64,000 bases of DNA from Paenibacillus glucanolyticus NBRC 15330 (GTDB lineage Bacteria; Bacillota; Bacilli; Paenibacillales; Paenibacillaceae), in the NCBI RefSeq assembly GCF_004000885.1, contig NZ_BIMC01000010.1, forward strand, positions 62,001-126,000, written 5' to 3'. Shown one piece after another: positions 1 to 7,629 of this stretch. The notes beneath the pieces were generated by a model that was given only the letters and a program-made list of their open reading frames with translations, was not told where the DNA came from and did not search any database. A program made the position numbers and the translations under genes. Numbering within the stretch: position 1 is the stretch's first letter; each line of letters starts with the position of its first letter.

Positions 1-845
1 AGCCGCTTGGCTATATGCGGCGCTGCTAAACCGATAAAGCCAATGCCACCGGCCATCGATACGCTGGCACAGGACAAAGCCACGGCAAGCGCAAGCAGGA
101 TCAACCGGCTTCGGGTAACGGCACTTCCGAGGCTTGCTGCCGTTTCATCGCCCAATGTAAACAGATCAAGCGTCGCGGAACGATAATATATGATTGGAAT
201 TAGTACAACGATCCATGGAAATAATCCCCAGACGTTTACCCAATCTCTGCTCCAGACGCTGCCTGCCAGCCAGCGGGCAGCAAAGGCATATGTATCTTCA
301 TCTAATCGAAGAGAGAGCAGCAGCGTCATCGCACTAACACCTGCAGACACGGCGATTCCGACCAGTATCAGCCGAATGGGCAGCAGCCCCCTATAGCGGT
401 CGTATGCAAATAAAAATATTACCAGTGCAATGACGGCTCCTCCCGCAAACGTAAACAGCGGAATCATCAGTGCGGCAGGTCCATCCAGTGAACGGAAGAA
501 TGAGATATAGGCAATCAACCCAAATGCCGCCCCGGCATTAATCCCTAGAATACCCGGATCAGCCAGCGTATTCCGCGAAACACCTTGAAATACCGCGCCG
601 GCAATGCCAAGGCCGGCTCCCGCCAGCATCGTAATGATAATTCGAGGCAGACGGTATTCGTACAGAATCATGCTCTCCTCCGCCGTGCCATAACCAATTA
701 AAGCCTTCAGAACACTGGTAGGCGACAGCCGGATGGTCCCCGTGTTCAAGCTGATCAAGATGACGGTTAAGGCTACACCAAGCAAGATAATCGCAACACG
801 GATTGTTCTTTTTCTTCTTAAGAGGAATATGGCCTTTCCATCCAT
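1..845 (-). CDS. FecCD-family iron-siderophore ABC permease (3' end beyond window)
   Basis: Integral membrane subunit of a type II ABC importer for ferric siderophore or a related metal chelate. Translation from the ATG at 845 gives a hydrophobic protein with a first membrane segment after a basic N-terminus (FLLRRKRTIR). It carries the FecCD hallmarks LYEYRLPRI, GAVFQGVSRN, LADPGILGINAGA and, near the window edge, GFIGLAAPHI. About 281 residues are visible of the usual 330-350, and the C-terminus lies outside the window. The start sits 2 nt after the stop of the preceding permease gene, with GAGAGGAG upstream, so the two are translationally linked and should form a heterodimeric permease like FeuB/FeuC. 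The ATPase and binding protein are not adjacent in the visible part. Family call is firm; the substrate is unknown. Confidence 0.9.
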   Translation of the reverse strand, partial: MDGKAIFLLRRKRTIRVAIILLGVALTVILISLNTGTIRLSPTSVLKALIGYGTAEESMILYEYRLPRIIITMLAGAGLGIAGAVFQGVSRNTLADPGILGINAGAAFGLIAYISFFRSLDGPAALMIPLFTFAGGAVIALVIFLFAYDRYRGLLPIRLILVGIAVSAGVSAMTLLLSLRLDEDTYAFAARWLAGSVWSRDWVNVWGLFPWIVVLIPIIYYRSATLDLFTLGDETAASLGSAVTRSRLILLALAVALSCASVSMAGGIGFIGLAAPHIAKR

Positions 846-847
846 GA

Positions 848-1885
848 CTACAGATCACTCCTCTCTTTACGCGCAAGATAAAGAAAGAAAGGAACGCCGA
901 CCATGGCCACCATGGCCCCGATTGCGAATTCTCTTGGCGGATTGACCATACGTGCGGCAAAATCAGCCCATACCAGCAATATGGAGCCCAGAATGGCCGA
1001 GAGCATGATGATCTTCCTGTAATCCGCTCCCACAAGCCTGCGGGCGATATGGGGGACAATTAAGCCCACGAATCCGATCGATCCCGCGACTGACACAGAA
1101 GCTCCTGCTAGTACAACTGCAGCAGTCATTCCGAGAAAACGAACCCTGCTGGCTCGTACGCCCAAATTGGTCGCGGATTCATCCCCTAGTGACAAAAAGC
1201 TGATGGATCGCCCCATCATGCAGGCCCATATCGTTGCAATCAAAATGATAGGTACCAGCAGCTTGAGATGGGACCAGGTTACACCGGCTACACCTCCTGC
1301 ATACCAGAAAGCCAGGTCCTGACTCAAAGCGAAATAAATCGCAATGCCCGTGCTTAACGACTGGAGTATAGCGGCAACGACAGCTCCCGCTATCGTTAAC
1401 CGAATAGAGTTCAGGCCGCCTGGCGTTAGCGAACCCAGCAGCACGATAAAAACAGTAGTCATAGCTGCCCCTGCAAATGAAATAGCCATCAAGGCCGAAT
1501 AAGACAAATTCGGTAAAAATGCAAAGCATAACGCCACCATGAAGGTAGAACCCGCGTTGATACCCAGAATGCCGGTGTCGGCCATGGGATTGCGGGTTAC
1601 CCCCTGCATGATAGCTCCAGCCACGGCGAACGCCATTCCGGTTATTGCTGCGCCTAATACGCGTGGCAATCGGATCTCATGAACGATCTGATGCGCCGTC
1701 AATTCCGCATCGTAATGCATGACGGCAGACCATACCGTGCCCATGGTGAGATCTTTAGCGCCATAGGAGACAGACATGAACAGGGTAAGCCCCAAGCCCA
1801 GCAATGCAGCGAATAACAGCAAGATAAAGATGATATGTCTACTTCCACTCATAACAATAGATTTGAACCCCTTCTCTCCGTCCAC
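848..1885 (-). CDS. FecCD-family iron-siderophore ABC permease
   Basis: First gene of a Fur-boxed operon, encoding one half of a ferric-siderophore permease. The 345-aa protein has the family pattern: VHEIRLPRVLGAAITG, GAIMQGVTRNPMAD, TGILGINAGS, and near the C-terminus VAGSIGFVGLIVPHIARR, with about 9-10 membrane segments. The start is uncertain. The longest frame begins at 1885 (MDGEKGF), but an internal ATG at 1852 (MSGSRHII) lies at the usual distance before the first membrane helix and follows a purine-rich GGAGAAGGGG; neither has an ideally spaced ribosome site. The partner permease starts 2 nt downstream. A Fur-type palindrome lies just upstream, so expression should rise on iron starvation. 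No binding-protein gene is found next to it; the FecB-type lipoprotein at 60139-61167 could serve it, but that is speculation. Confidence 0.9.
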   Translation of the reverse strand: MDGEKGFKSIVMSGSRHIIFILLLFAALLGLGLTLFMSVSYGAKDLTMGTVWSAVMHYDAELTAHQIVHEIRLPRVLGAAITGMAFAVAGAIMQGVTRNPMADTGILGINAGSTFMVALCFAFLPNLSYSALMAISFAGAAMTTVFIVLLGSLTPGGLNSIRLTIAGAVVAAILQSLSTGIAIYFALSQDLAFWYAGGVAGVTWSHLKLLVPIILIATIWACMMGRSISFLSLGDESATNLGVRASRVRFLGMTAAVVLAGASVSVAGSIGFVGLIVPHIARRLVGADYRKIIMLSAILGSILLVWADFAARMVNPPREFAIGAMVAMVGVPFFLYLARKERSDL

Positions 1886-1908
1886 ATTGATCGATTCGTA
1901 CCCACTAT

Positions 1909-1927
1909 GATAATAATAATCATTATC
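1909..1927 (-). promoter_or_regulatory. Fur box upstream of FecCD permease operon
   Basis: The 19-bp stretch matches the classical Fur consensus GATAATGATAATCATTATC at 18 of 19 positions (A instead of G at position 7). It lies 24 bp before the longest start of the permease gene. Known Fur sites overlap promoters and repress under iron-replete conditions. Confidence 0.85.
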
Positions 1928-2040
1928 ATTGTAAACTATCTACCGAATATGTACATGATCTTTTTTAAGGATTGGAACTTGCAATCGTTCTTTGTGATGA
2001 CCCGATAATTTCATATCCCTATTTCTCCAACCTTTTGAAC

Positions 2041-2055
2041 TGAGAATCGTTATCA
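2041..2055 (-). promoter_or_regulatory. Second, weaker Fur-like box
   Basis: TGAGAATCGTTATCA matches the 7-1-7 Fur palindrome TGATAATNATTATCA with two mismatches. It is about 115 bp upstream of the strong box, so the permease promoter may have two sites. Less certain than the first. Confidence 0.5.
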
Positions 2056-2150
2056 TTTATATGTTCATTGTAGTTCCAGGCCCTTAGTAAGTCAATGAAT
2101 TCCTCTATCGAAGAGATGCAGACTGTACCCCATTCATGGAACGCAAAAAA

Positions 2151-2174
2151 ACCACTCCATGACCATGGAGCGGT
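2151..2174 (-). terminator. Rho-independent terminator of the GNAT gene
   Basis: Read on the minus strand, an 11-bp arm ACCGCTCCATG pairs with CATGGAGTGGT (one G-U pair) around a 2-nt spacer and is followed by a run of seven T. It lies 47 bp after the GNAT stop codon. The rest of 1886-2221 holds the two Fur boxes and no convincing gene. Confidence 0.85.
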
Positions 2175-2221
2175 GTTCCCATAACTGCAAAGAGAAAGGC
2201 CTATAATGTACATGATGGCGT

Positions 2222-2692
2222 TTATGATCTCGAAGAATTATCAGGCTGCAGATTGAGTTCCAGCCATTCATCCGTATCTTGAAAACCAAACTTCTTATAT
2301 ACCGGCCTACCTAGTTTGGAAGCGCCGAGCCATATTTTCGAAATCCCCGCTGTTCTCGCCTCATCCACTAGTATAGATAACATCCTGGTTGCAATCCCCT
2401 GTCCGCGGTAATCTTCTCTCGTATACATATTCGTAATATAAGCCTTCTTGCCGCTCTTATTCGAGTATGAAGGCGGGAAGTCATAGAACATGACGGCCCC
2501 CGTAGCAATGATCTCTTCGTTATCCTCTACGATCCACTCTATCAAAGAACCATCACTCATTTTATGGTTAAAAAAAGATAGCAATTCTGCATCGATATTC
2601 TGATAAGGCTCTATCCCCTCATCAATTAACTGCTTTTTCCTTAATTCGATCAATTGATGGATTTCATCCATGCTTGCTTTCCGATAATTCAA
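2222..2692 (-). CDS. GNAT family N-acetyltransferase
   Basis: A 156-aa stand-alone acetyltransferase that should transfer an acetyl group from acetyl-CoA to an amine; the acceptor is unknown. Motif A, which binds the CoA pyrophosphate, is seen as EDYRGQGIATRML near residue 95, preceded by the beta-strand KAYITNMYT. The C-terminal part (GRPVYKKFGFQDTDEWLEL) is the usual motif B end with the YKKFGF signature. The predicted start is a TTG at 2692 with AGAGGTG 8 nt upstream; an ATG seven codons further in has no good ribosome site. It is monocistronic, ended by the terminator at 2151-2174. Length and motifs are normal for the family. Confidence 0.85.
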   Translation of the reverse strand: MNYRKASMDEIHQLIELRKKQLIDEGIEPYQNIDAELLSFFNHKMSDGSLIEWIVEDNEEIIATGAVMFYDFPPSYSNKSGKKAYITNMYTREDYRGQGIATRMLSILVDEARTAGISKIWLGASKLGRPVYKKFGFQDTDEWLELNLQPDNSSRS

Positions 2693-2871
2693 GCTCCCAC
2701 CACCTCTGTATAATAAGCAGCCTCACCTTATCACTAAATCCTTATATATACGAACGGATAATCGAACTTATCTGTACGGAGTTTATCATATTTGAAGATC
2801 GAAGTCACCGGCAACAGCTTCAAACGAACAAAAGAGACCAAGCAAGTTTGATCTCTTAGCATAACCTTACA

Positions 2872-3285
2872 TTAATGCAGATACCCTGTTTCTACCTCGT
2901 TCAGCACATTTCGAGCCTGCTCCACCCACATATCATCCACAGTCGCGTCAGGGTCGATCGGTGATTGGAATTGATCAAATAGAGCACCTAACAGATGAGG
3001 TGCTGCGTGCTTATCGGTGCCTTTATTGTAAATATGACGGAACACGAACGGGCGTCCGAGTTTGATGGTCGCGTGACATCCTCCGCATTCACCATCCAGA
3101 CTCCCCTTGGTTACGCGAAATGGAATCCGAAGCCACACCATCCGGTCCTGATCCAGCCTCTTGTCCAGATAGCCATGCTTGTAATCCCAATTCCCGGCCA
3201 ATGTAAAATCATGCTTGCATAAATAGGTGTCGATATTCACAAAACGGTCTTCGATATTCTCAAGCCTCGATTCCAAATTAATCAA
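2872..3285 (-). CDS. yugN: YugN-like family protein
   Basis: A 137-aa soluble protein resembling Bacillus YugN, a small family of unknown function. Recognisable features are an N-terminal LESRLENIEDRFVNID helix, the GNWDYKHGYLD block, and WLRIPFRVTKGSLDG followed by the strand-turn region GRPFVFRHIYNKG. The pair of cysteines in GECGGCHA could bind a metal, but this is not established. The start is a TTG at 3285 preceded by AGGAGAGG at 7-nt spacing, which is better than any alternative. It has no signal peptide or membrane segment. It lies head to head with the TetR regulator at 3429, with about 140 bp between. Confidence 0.7.
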   Translation of the reverse strand: MINLESRLENIEDRFVNIDTYLCKHDFTLAGNWDYKHGYLDKRLDQDRMVWLRIPFRVTKGSLDGECGGCHATIKLGRPFVFRHIYNKGTDKHAAPHLLGALFDQFQSPIDPDATVDDMWVEQARNVLNEVETGYLH

Positions 3286-3365
3286 ATCGCTTACCTCTCC
3301 TTCCGGTTTTAGTTCTAGGATGGACGTGAATTCCAGGCTTTATACGGAGCGCCCCTGGGTCATTC

Positions 3366-3394
3366 TTGCTTTTTCATCCCACACTTGTTATGAT
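3366..3394 (+). promoter_or_regulatory. Promoter of tetR-MATE operon
   Basis: TTGCTT (3366-3371), a 17-bp spacer and TATGAT (3389-3394) form a good SigA-type promoter. The start of transcription would fall within or beside the palindrome at 3400-3411. Confidence 0.7.
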
Positions 3395-3399
3395 TACTG

Positions 3400-3411
3400 A
3401 CGAACGTTCGT
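3400..3411 (+). promoter_or_regulatory. Palindromic operator of the TetR regulator
   Basis: ACGAACGTTCGT is a perfect 12-bp palindrome placed 5 bp downstream of the -10 box and 18 bp before the TTG start. The position is ideal for autorepression by the TetR protein encoded next, by blocking promoter clearance. Confidence 0.7.
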
Positions 3412-3428
3412 AAGGGAAGGTGATACGA

Positions 3429-4007
3429 TTGAAAAGTGACGATATTAAGCAAGCAGCGCTCAAGCATTTCTCGACTCACGGTTATGAAGGAGCTTCTCTC
3501 TCAAAAATAGCTGAGGAAGTTGGACTGAAAAAACAGTCCCTGTATTCTCATTTTAAAAACAAGGATGATTTGTTTCTGCAGGTTCTGCGAGATGCGGGCG
3601 AAGTTGAACTGCAAACAAAGCTAACGTTTTTCAACAATCGGCAGGACCCGTCACCAGAAAAATCGTTGTATGCGTTTTTAGTTATGGTCAAGGAACTGTT
3701 TCAGTTGGATGAGCGCATGAAATTCTGGCTGCGCATCTCCTTCTTTCCTCCGGAACACCTCTATCACCTGATCGGAAATGAAGTCCTCGCCATTGAGGAT
3801 CAAGTGCGGAAGATGCTGGAGGCGAAGTTCGCAGAATGGATGAGCAAAGAGCAAATATTTGTGGAGAAACCCCGCATTCCCGCCAGTGCATTTATGGGCA
3901 TTGTCGATGCTCTGATGATTGAATTGGTATATGATTCAAGCCCGGAGCGAATTAATGAGAAGTTAGAATCGGCTTGGACCGTCTTTTGGCGGGGCATTTC
4001 AAAATAA
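3429..4007 (+). CDS. TetR/AcrR family transcriptional regulator
   Basis: Helix-turn-helix repressor of 192 aa. The N-terminal DNA-binding domain spans about residues 5-50, with the typical FSTHGYEGASLSKIAEEVG and KKQSLYSHFKNKDDLF segments; the C-terminal part is an all-helical ligand domain of the AcrR type. The TTG at 3429 is preferred because AGGTG lies 6 nt upstream; an in-frame GTG at 3420 would place the ribosome site inside the gene. It is followed after 38 bp by a MATE exporter in the same direction. The usual reading of such a pair is that the regulator senses a compound the exporter removes. A palindrome at 3400-3411 suggests autoregulation. Confidence 0.9.
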   Translation: MKSDDIKQAALKHFSTHGYEGASLSKIAEEVGLKKQSLYSHFKNKDDLFLQVLRDAGEVELQTKLTFFNNRQDPSPEKSLYAFLVMVKELFQLDERMKFWLRISFFPPEHLYHLIGNEVLAIEDQVRKMLEAKFAEWMSKEQIFVEKPRIPASAFMGIVDALMIELVYDSSPERINEKLESAWTVFWRGISK

Positions 4008-4045
4008 ATCAAATTGTTATTCGCAATGAATTAGGAGAGTACATC

Positions 4046-5407
4046 ATGTCAACCACGGAGCAACAGCAACAGAATATTCTTGATACACAGTCAACAGGGA
4101 AGGTATTCCTGCGTTATCTGATCCCCTCTTTAGTCGGGATGGTATTAATGGCCGTTAACATCGTTGTGGACGGCATCATGGTTGGAAACAAGCTTGGTGC
4201 CGCGGCTCTTGCAGGAGTCAATATTTCCGGGCCGGTATATACAATCTTTGTCGCGATGTCGATATTGATCGGGATCGGGGGAGCAACCCTTTATTCCCAG
4301 AGCATGGGCGCAAGTAACCCGGATCGGGCCCGCTTCATTTTTACCCATTCCGTTACGCTCATCTTATTGTTTACCATCGTTGTTGGTGGCATCGCGTTTT
4401 TATTCCATGGTCAGCTCGTTTATCTACTGGGAGCCAACGCGGAAACGGCTCCATTCGCATCGGACTATATGAATGTCTTTCTTACACTCGGATTTATCTT
4501 CACATTGGAAAATGCCTTGAGCATTTTCATCCGTAACGACGGGAATCCAACACTCGCCATGCTGGCCCTTATCGTTACGGCCGTCTCCAATGTTATCTTT
4601 AACTTTGTCATTCTGTACGTGCTTGAGCTTGGCATTCGCGAGATTGCTTTCGGCACCATTGCCGCAGCCTTCTTGGGGCTTTTGGTGTTAGGCACTCATT
4701 TTTTCAAAAAGAGCAGCAATTTGAAGCTCCAGAAATTCCGCTTCGATAAAAAGCTGTTTATCCTAACGCTCACTTTCGGTTTCCCGAGTTTTCTTGCGGA
4801 ATTGGGTATTTCCGTCTTCACCATAGCCCACAACATTGTTTTCTCCAGACTTGCCGGAACCGAGGGTGTTGCCGCTTTCTCGATTGTTAATTATGTGCAC
4901 GGAATTATGCTTTTGCTGTTCCTTGGCATGGGTTCTGCCATTCAGCCGCTTGTCAGTTATTATCATGGTGGTCAGAAGCATGATCGAAAGCGGGAAACGG
5001 TTCGAATTGCGACCTGGACTGCCATAGGTACGGGGGCAGCCTTTACGATGATCGGTCAAATAGCCGCAGCCCCCATTGTGAATATCTTCGGCGATTTCTC
5101 AGCCGATATTCAAAATATGGCCACTTCAGGGATTCGTATTTTCTTCATTGCTTATCTTGTTATGGGAATAAACTTTATTATGATGACCTATTTCCAATCG
5201 ATCGGCAAGGTGAAAATGGCAGCATGGATCACGGCGGGCAGAGAAATCTTTTTCCTGCTTATCTTCTTATCGATCCTTCCCGCCTTATTCGGGATTCAAG
5301 CGGCGTGGCTGGCTGTTCCGATCTCGGAATTCGTCATGCTCATCACCATCATCATCTATGTGAAACGCCAAGGACATTACTTCGGTAAGCAGGGCACAAT
5401 CTTATAA
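4046..5407 (+). CDS. MATE family multidrug efflux transporter
   Basis: Cation-coupled exporter of 453 aa with 12 predicted membrane segments in two homologous MatE halves (about 20-180 and 240-400). Family patterns include IPSLVGMVLMAVNIVVDGIM at the start, GAAALAGVNISGP, YSQSMGA, and, in the second half, GFPSFLAELGISVF and GMGSAIQPLVSYYHG. This N-terminal arrangement is seen in MepA/NorM-type drug exporters. The ATG at 4046 is chosen over a longer upstream frame because TAGGAGAG lies 8-12 nt before it. It is second in an operon with the TetR gene, so induction by an exported drug is likely. The substrate cannot be read from sequence. Confidence 0.9.
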   Translation: MSTTEQQQQNILDTQSTGKVFLRYLIPSLVGMVLMAVNIVVDGIMVGNKLGAAALAGVNISGPVYTIFVAMSILIGIGGATLYSQSMGASNPDRARFIFTHSVTLILLFTIVVGGIAFLFHGQLVYLLGANAETAPFASDYMNVFLTLGFIFTLENALSIFIRNDGNPTLAMLALIVTAVSNVIFNFVILYVLELGIREIAFGTIAAAFLGLLVLGTHFFKKSSNLKLQKFRFDKKLFILTLTFGFPSFLAELGISVFTIAHNIVFSRLAGTEGVAAFSIVNYVHGIMLLLFLGMGSAIQPLVSYYHGGQKHDRKRETVRIATWTAIGTGAAFTMIGQIAAAPIVNIFGDFSADIQNMATSGIRIFFIAYLVMGINFIMMTYFQSIGKVKMAAWITAGREIFFLLIFLSILPALFGIQAAWLAVPISEFVMLITIIIYVKRQGHYFGKQGTIL

Positions 5408-5776
5408 AGCAGGATTGTCGTCTCCCTTTTATTACAAGCCAAATTCTATGGAATCGATCGTAACCATAATATTCAAGGCAGCATGAAATTTTTTACTGCA
5501 AATTGTGACACCAGGGCAGACCAAGACTGCAAACCGCAACTTTATTCCTGAGCAGTTAGCCTTAAAATCGTTAATATTCATATAATTTATATCATTTAGT
5601 AAGATAATTCCAAATTAGAAGTAGTTCCTTTTATACCGATCATCCGTTCGATGCGTGGAATTCAGCTTGTCCCGTAAGAACAAGGGCTCATCTTTTTTTG
5701 AAACATCAATGCTATAATAACTCCGTTTACTAAATAGAGAATGGGTGGAGTTCTCACAGAGAAACGGAGGGAAAAC
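5408..5776. other. Intergenic region with extended -10 promoter
   Basis: No convincing gene in this 369-bp gap. On the plus strand TGCTATAAT at 5710-5718 is an extended -10 element (TG-N-TATAAT) without a clear -35 box, about 60 bp before the start of the secreted protein gene. No terminator was found directly after the MATE gene. Confidence 0.5.
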
Positions 5777-7552
5777 ATGAAGGTGAAAGGTTACCAGAAT
5801 CTTGCCGGCCTGTTGGTTGTCATGCTTCTGGTGGGGCTTCAAACCCCGGCATACGGAGAAAGTACTACGGTAAAAGCAACTTGGATATGGCAAACCGATC
5901 TGATCAAGGATGGCGGAGAAGAACTGCTGGATTTTTCCCGTGAAGAAGGAATAAATCTGATATACCTGCAGATCAATCGTCAGATGCCAGCAGAAACATA
6001 TGAAGCGTTTATACAGCGTGCGCATGACGCGCAGATTGCGGTGCATGCCTTGGGAGGAGACCCCCGATGGGCATTGACCGAATATCGCAACGATATGCTC
6101 GGTCTTGTTACTTGGGTTAACGACTATAATAATAAAGTTTCAACCAGCGCCCGATTTGACGGAATTCATCTGGATATCGAACCCTATGTGCTTGCTGAGT
6201 GGGGAACCGCGCAGGATCAGATTATCGCGGCCTGGGAACAAAACTTAACGCTGTTCCTAAGCCAGGCTTCCGGAATGGGATTAGAGCTTGGAATCGATAT
6301 CCCCTTCTGGTTTGATCATTATACTTTGCCAAACAGAGTCGGCTTTAATGAATGGCTGATCGGTGCATTTGACCATGTGACAGTGATGGCGTACCGGAAT
6401 CAGGTGGAATCCGAGCACGGTATCCTCGACCTGACGCGGGATGAGCTTGAGCTTGCCGGCAGGCTTGGGAAGCAGCTTCTCATTGGGGTTAATACCAAAG
6501 AGATGCCCGGTCAGGCCCATACTACCTTTTATGGACATGGAAAAGAGAGAATGAATCAAAAGCTGGAGCATCTGTCCAGCGTGCTCGATTCCTACGAGTC
6601 CTTTGGTGGAATCGCTATTCACGATATACGGAACTGGCAGAGCATGTCGGATGGAGAGGTTATCCCCCCTGGAGGAGGAAACCCAACACCTGATCCGGAT
6701 CCTGACCCGGGAGAAGGCGAACGCGTCCCGGATGCGGATCCTGTTACCCGGGATCCGGTGGTAAGAGGCACTTACATATGGGAAGCCCATGAAGTGGTGC
6801 AGAACAGCCGGGAGATTCTTGATTTTGCCAAAGAAAAGAATTTGAACTGGCTCTATGTCCGATTGGATCTGGAGCAGCCCTACAGCTCTTATTCCTCTTT
6901 TGTCAAAGAAGCGGCAGAGGCCGGCATCGAGGTTCATGCTATGGGCGGCCATCCGATATGGGCGCTTGAAGAGAACAGGCCCAGAATGCTCAGACTGGTC
7001 AATTACGTCAAGAATTATAATCGTGCCGTGGAAGGCAATGAACGTTTTCACGGCATTCATCTGGACATTGAGCCTTATGTGCTGCCAGCATGGAAGGAAG
7101 ATTCGCAGCAGGTCATATCCGAATGGACCGCGAATCTGGACGCCTTTGTTACGGAATTGAAGAAGGACTCCAATCTGGAAGCCAGCATGGATATGGCCGT
7201 TTGGCTGGATAAGTATAAAGTGACGGGCCAAGACATATCCCTCAGCAAATGGATGATAAATCGTATGGATCATGTATCCCTTATGGCCTTCCGGGATTCA
7301 GCCGAAGGGTCTAACGGTATCATCGCGGTATCCAGAGAAGAAATCGCGTTTGCGGATGAACTCGGCAAGCCGCTCCTGATCTCAGTGGAGATCAAAGAGA
7401 GCCATGAGGGCGACCATATTACCTTCTATGAGGAAGGCGCAGCCTACATGGAGGCAGAACTTGCGAAGCTGCCTGAATTATTGAAGGATTCTACCTCCTA
7501 TACCGGAAGCATTGTTCATGCTTATACGTATTGGAAAAATGCTAAACCCTGA
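5777..7552 (+). CDS. Secreted two-domain glycosidase-like protein
   Basis: A 591-aa exported protein with a signal peptide (residues 1-27, ending near TPAYGES) and two homologous domains of about 270 residues. They are joined by an acidic Pro/Asp linker (GNPTPDPDPDPGEGE). Each domain repeats the same order of blocks: TWIWQ / TYIWEA, HALGGDPRWAL / HAMGGHPIWAL, GIHLDIEPY (near residues 129 and 426), then VTVMAYRNQ / VSLMAFRDS. A DxE pair on a predicted strand followed by a V(S/T)xMA(F/Y) strand recalls GH18-like TIM barrels, but I cannot assign a known family and the substrate is unknown. The ATG at 5777 is preferred, with GGAGGG just upstream. A strong terminator follows. Wall or polysaccharide remodelling is a guess. 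Confidence 0.75.
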   Translation: MKVKGYQNLAGLLVVMLLVGLQTPAYGESTTVKATWIWQTDLIKDGGEELLDFSREEGINLIYLQINRQMPAETYEAFIQRAHDAQIAVHALGGDPRWALTEYRNDMLGLVTWVNDYNNKVSTSARFDGIHLDIEPYVLAEWGTAQDQIIAAWEQNLTLFLSQASGMGLELGIDIPFWFDHYTLPNRVGFNEWLIGAFDHVTVMAYRNQVESEHGILDLTRDELELAGRLGKQLLIGVNTKEMPGQAHTTFYGHGKERMNQKLEHLSSVLDSYESFGGIAIHDIRNWQSMSDGEVIPPGGGNPTPDPDPDPGEGERVPDADPVTRDPVVRGTYIWEAHEVVQNSREILDFAKEKNLNWLYVRLDLEQPYSSYSSFVKEAAEAGIEVHAMGGHPIWALEENRPRMLRLVNYVKNYNRAVEGNERFHGIHLDIEPYVLPAWKEDSQQVISEWTANLDAFVTELKKDSNLEASMDMAVWLDKYKVTGQDISLSKWMINRMDHVSLMAFRDSAEGSNGIIAVSREEIAFADELGKPLLISVEIKESHEGDHITFYEEGAAYMEAELAKLPELLKDSTSYTGSIVHAYTYWKNAKP

Positions 7553-7565
7553 TTAATTAAATGGA

Positions 7566-7608
7566 TAATAGCCCTGCTGCTCTTATTGAACAGCGGGGCT
7601 ATTTTTTT
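7566..7608 (+). terminator. Rho-independent terminator of the secreted glycosidase-like gene
   Basis: ATAGCCCTGCTG pairs with CAGCGGGGCTAT (one G-U type mismatch) around a short loop and is followed by a run of seven T on the plus strand. On the minus strand there is no T-run, so it mainly ends plus-strand transcription. Confidence 0.85.
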
Positions 7609-7629
7609 ATGGCATATGTTATAACTCTT

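Noticed and set aside
2019-2213. 64-codon minus-strand frame between the Fur boxes and the GNAT gene
   Set aside because: It runs through the GNAT terminator and a Fur-like box, has no good ribosome site and a composition unlike its neighbours.
5615-6046. 143-codon minus-strand frame across the start of the glycosidase-like gene
   Set aside because: It overlaps the promoter, ribosome site and signal peptide of the real gene and has no supporting motif.
6281-7273. 330-codon open frame antisense to the glycosidase-like gene
   Set aside because: It lies opposite a gene with signal peptide, ribosome site and terminator, and its translation shows no domain pattern; it follows from codon bias of the real gene.
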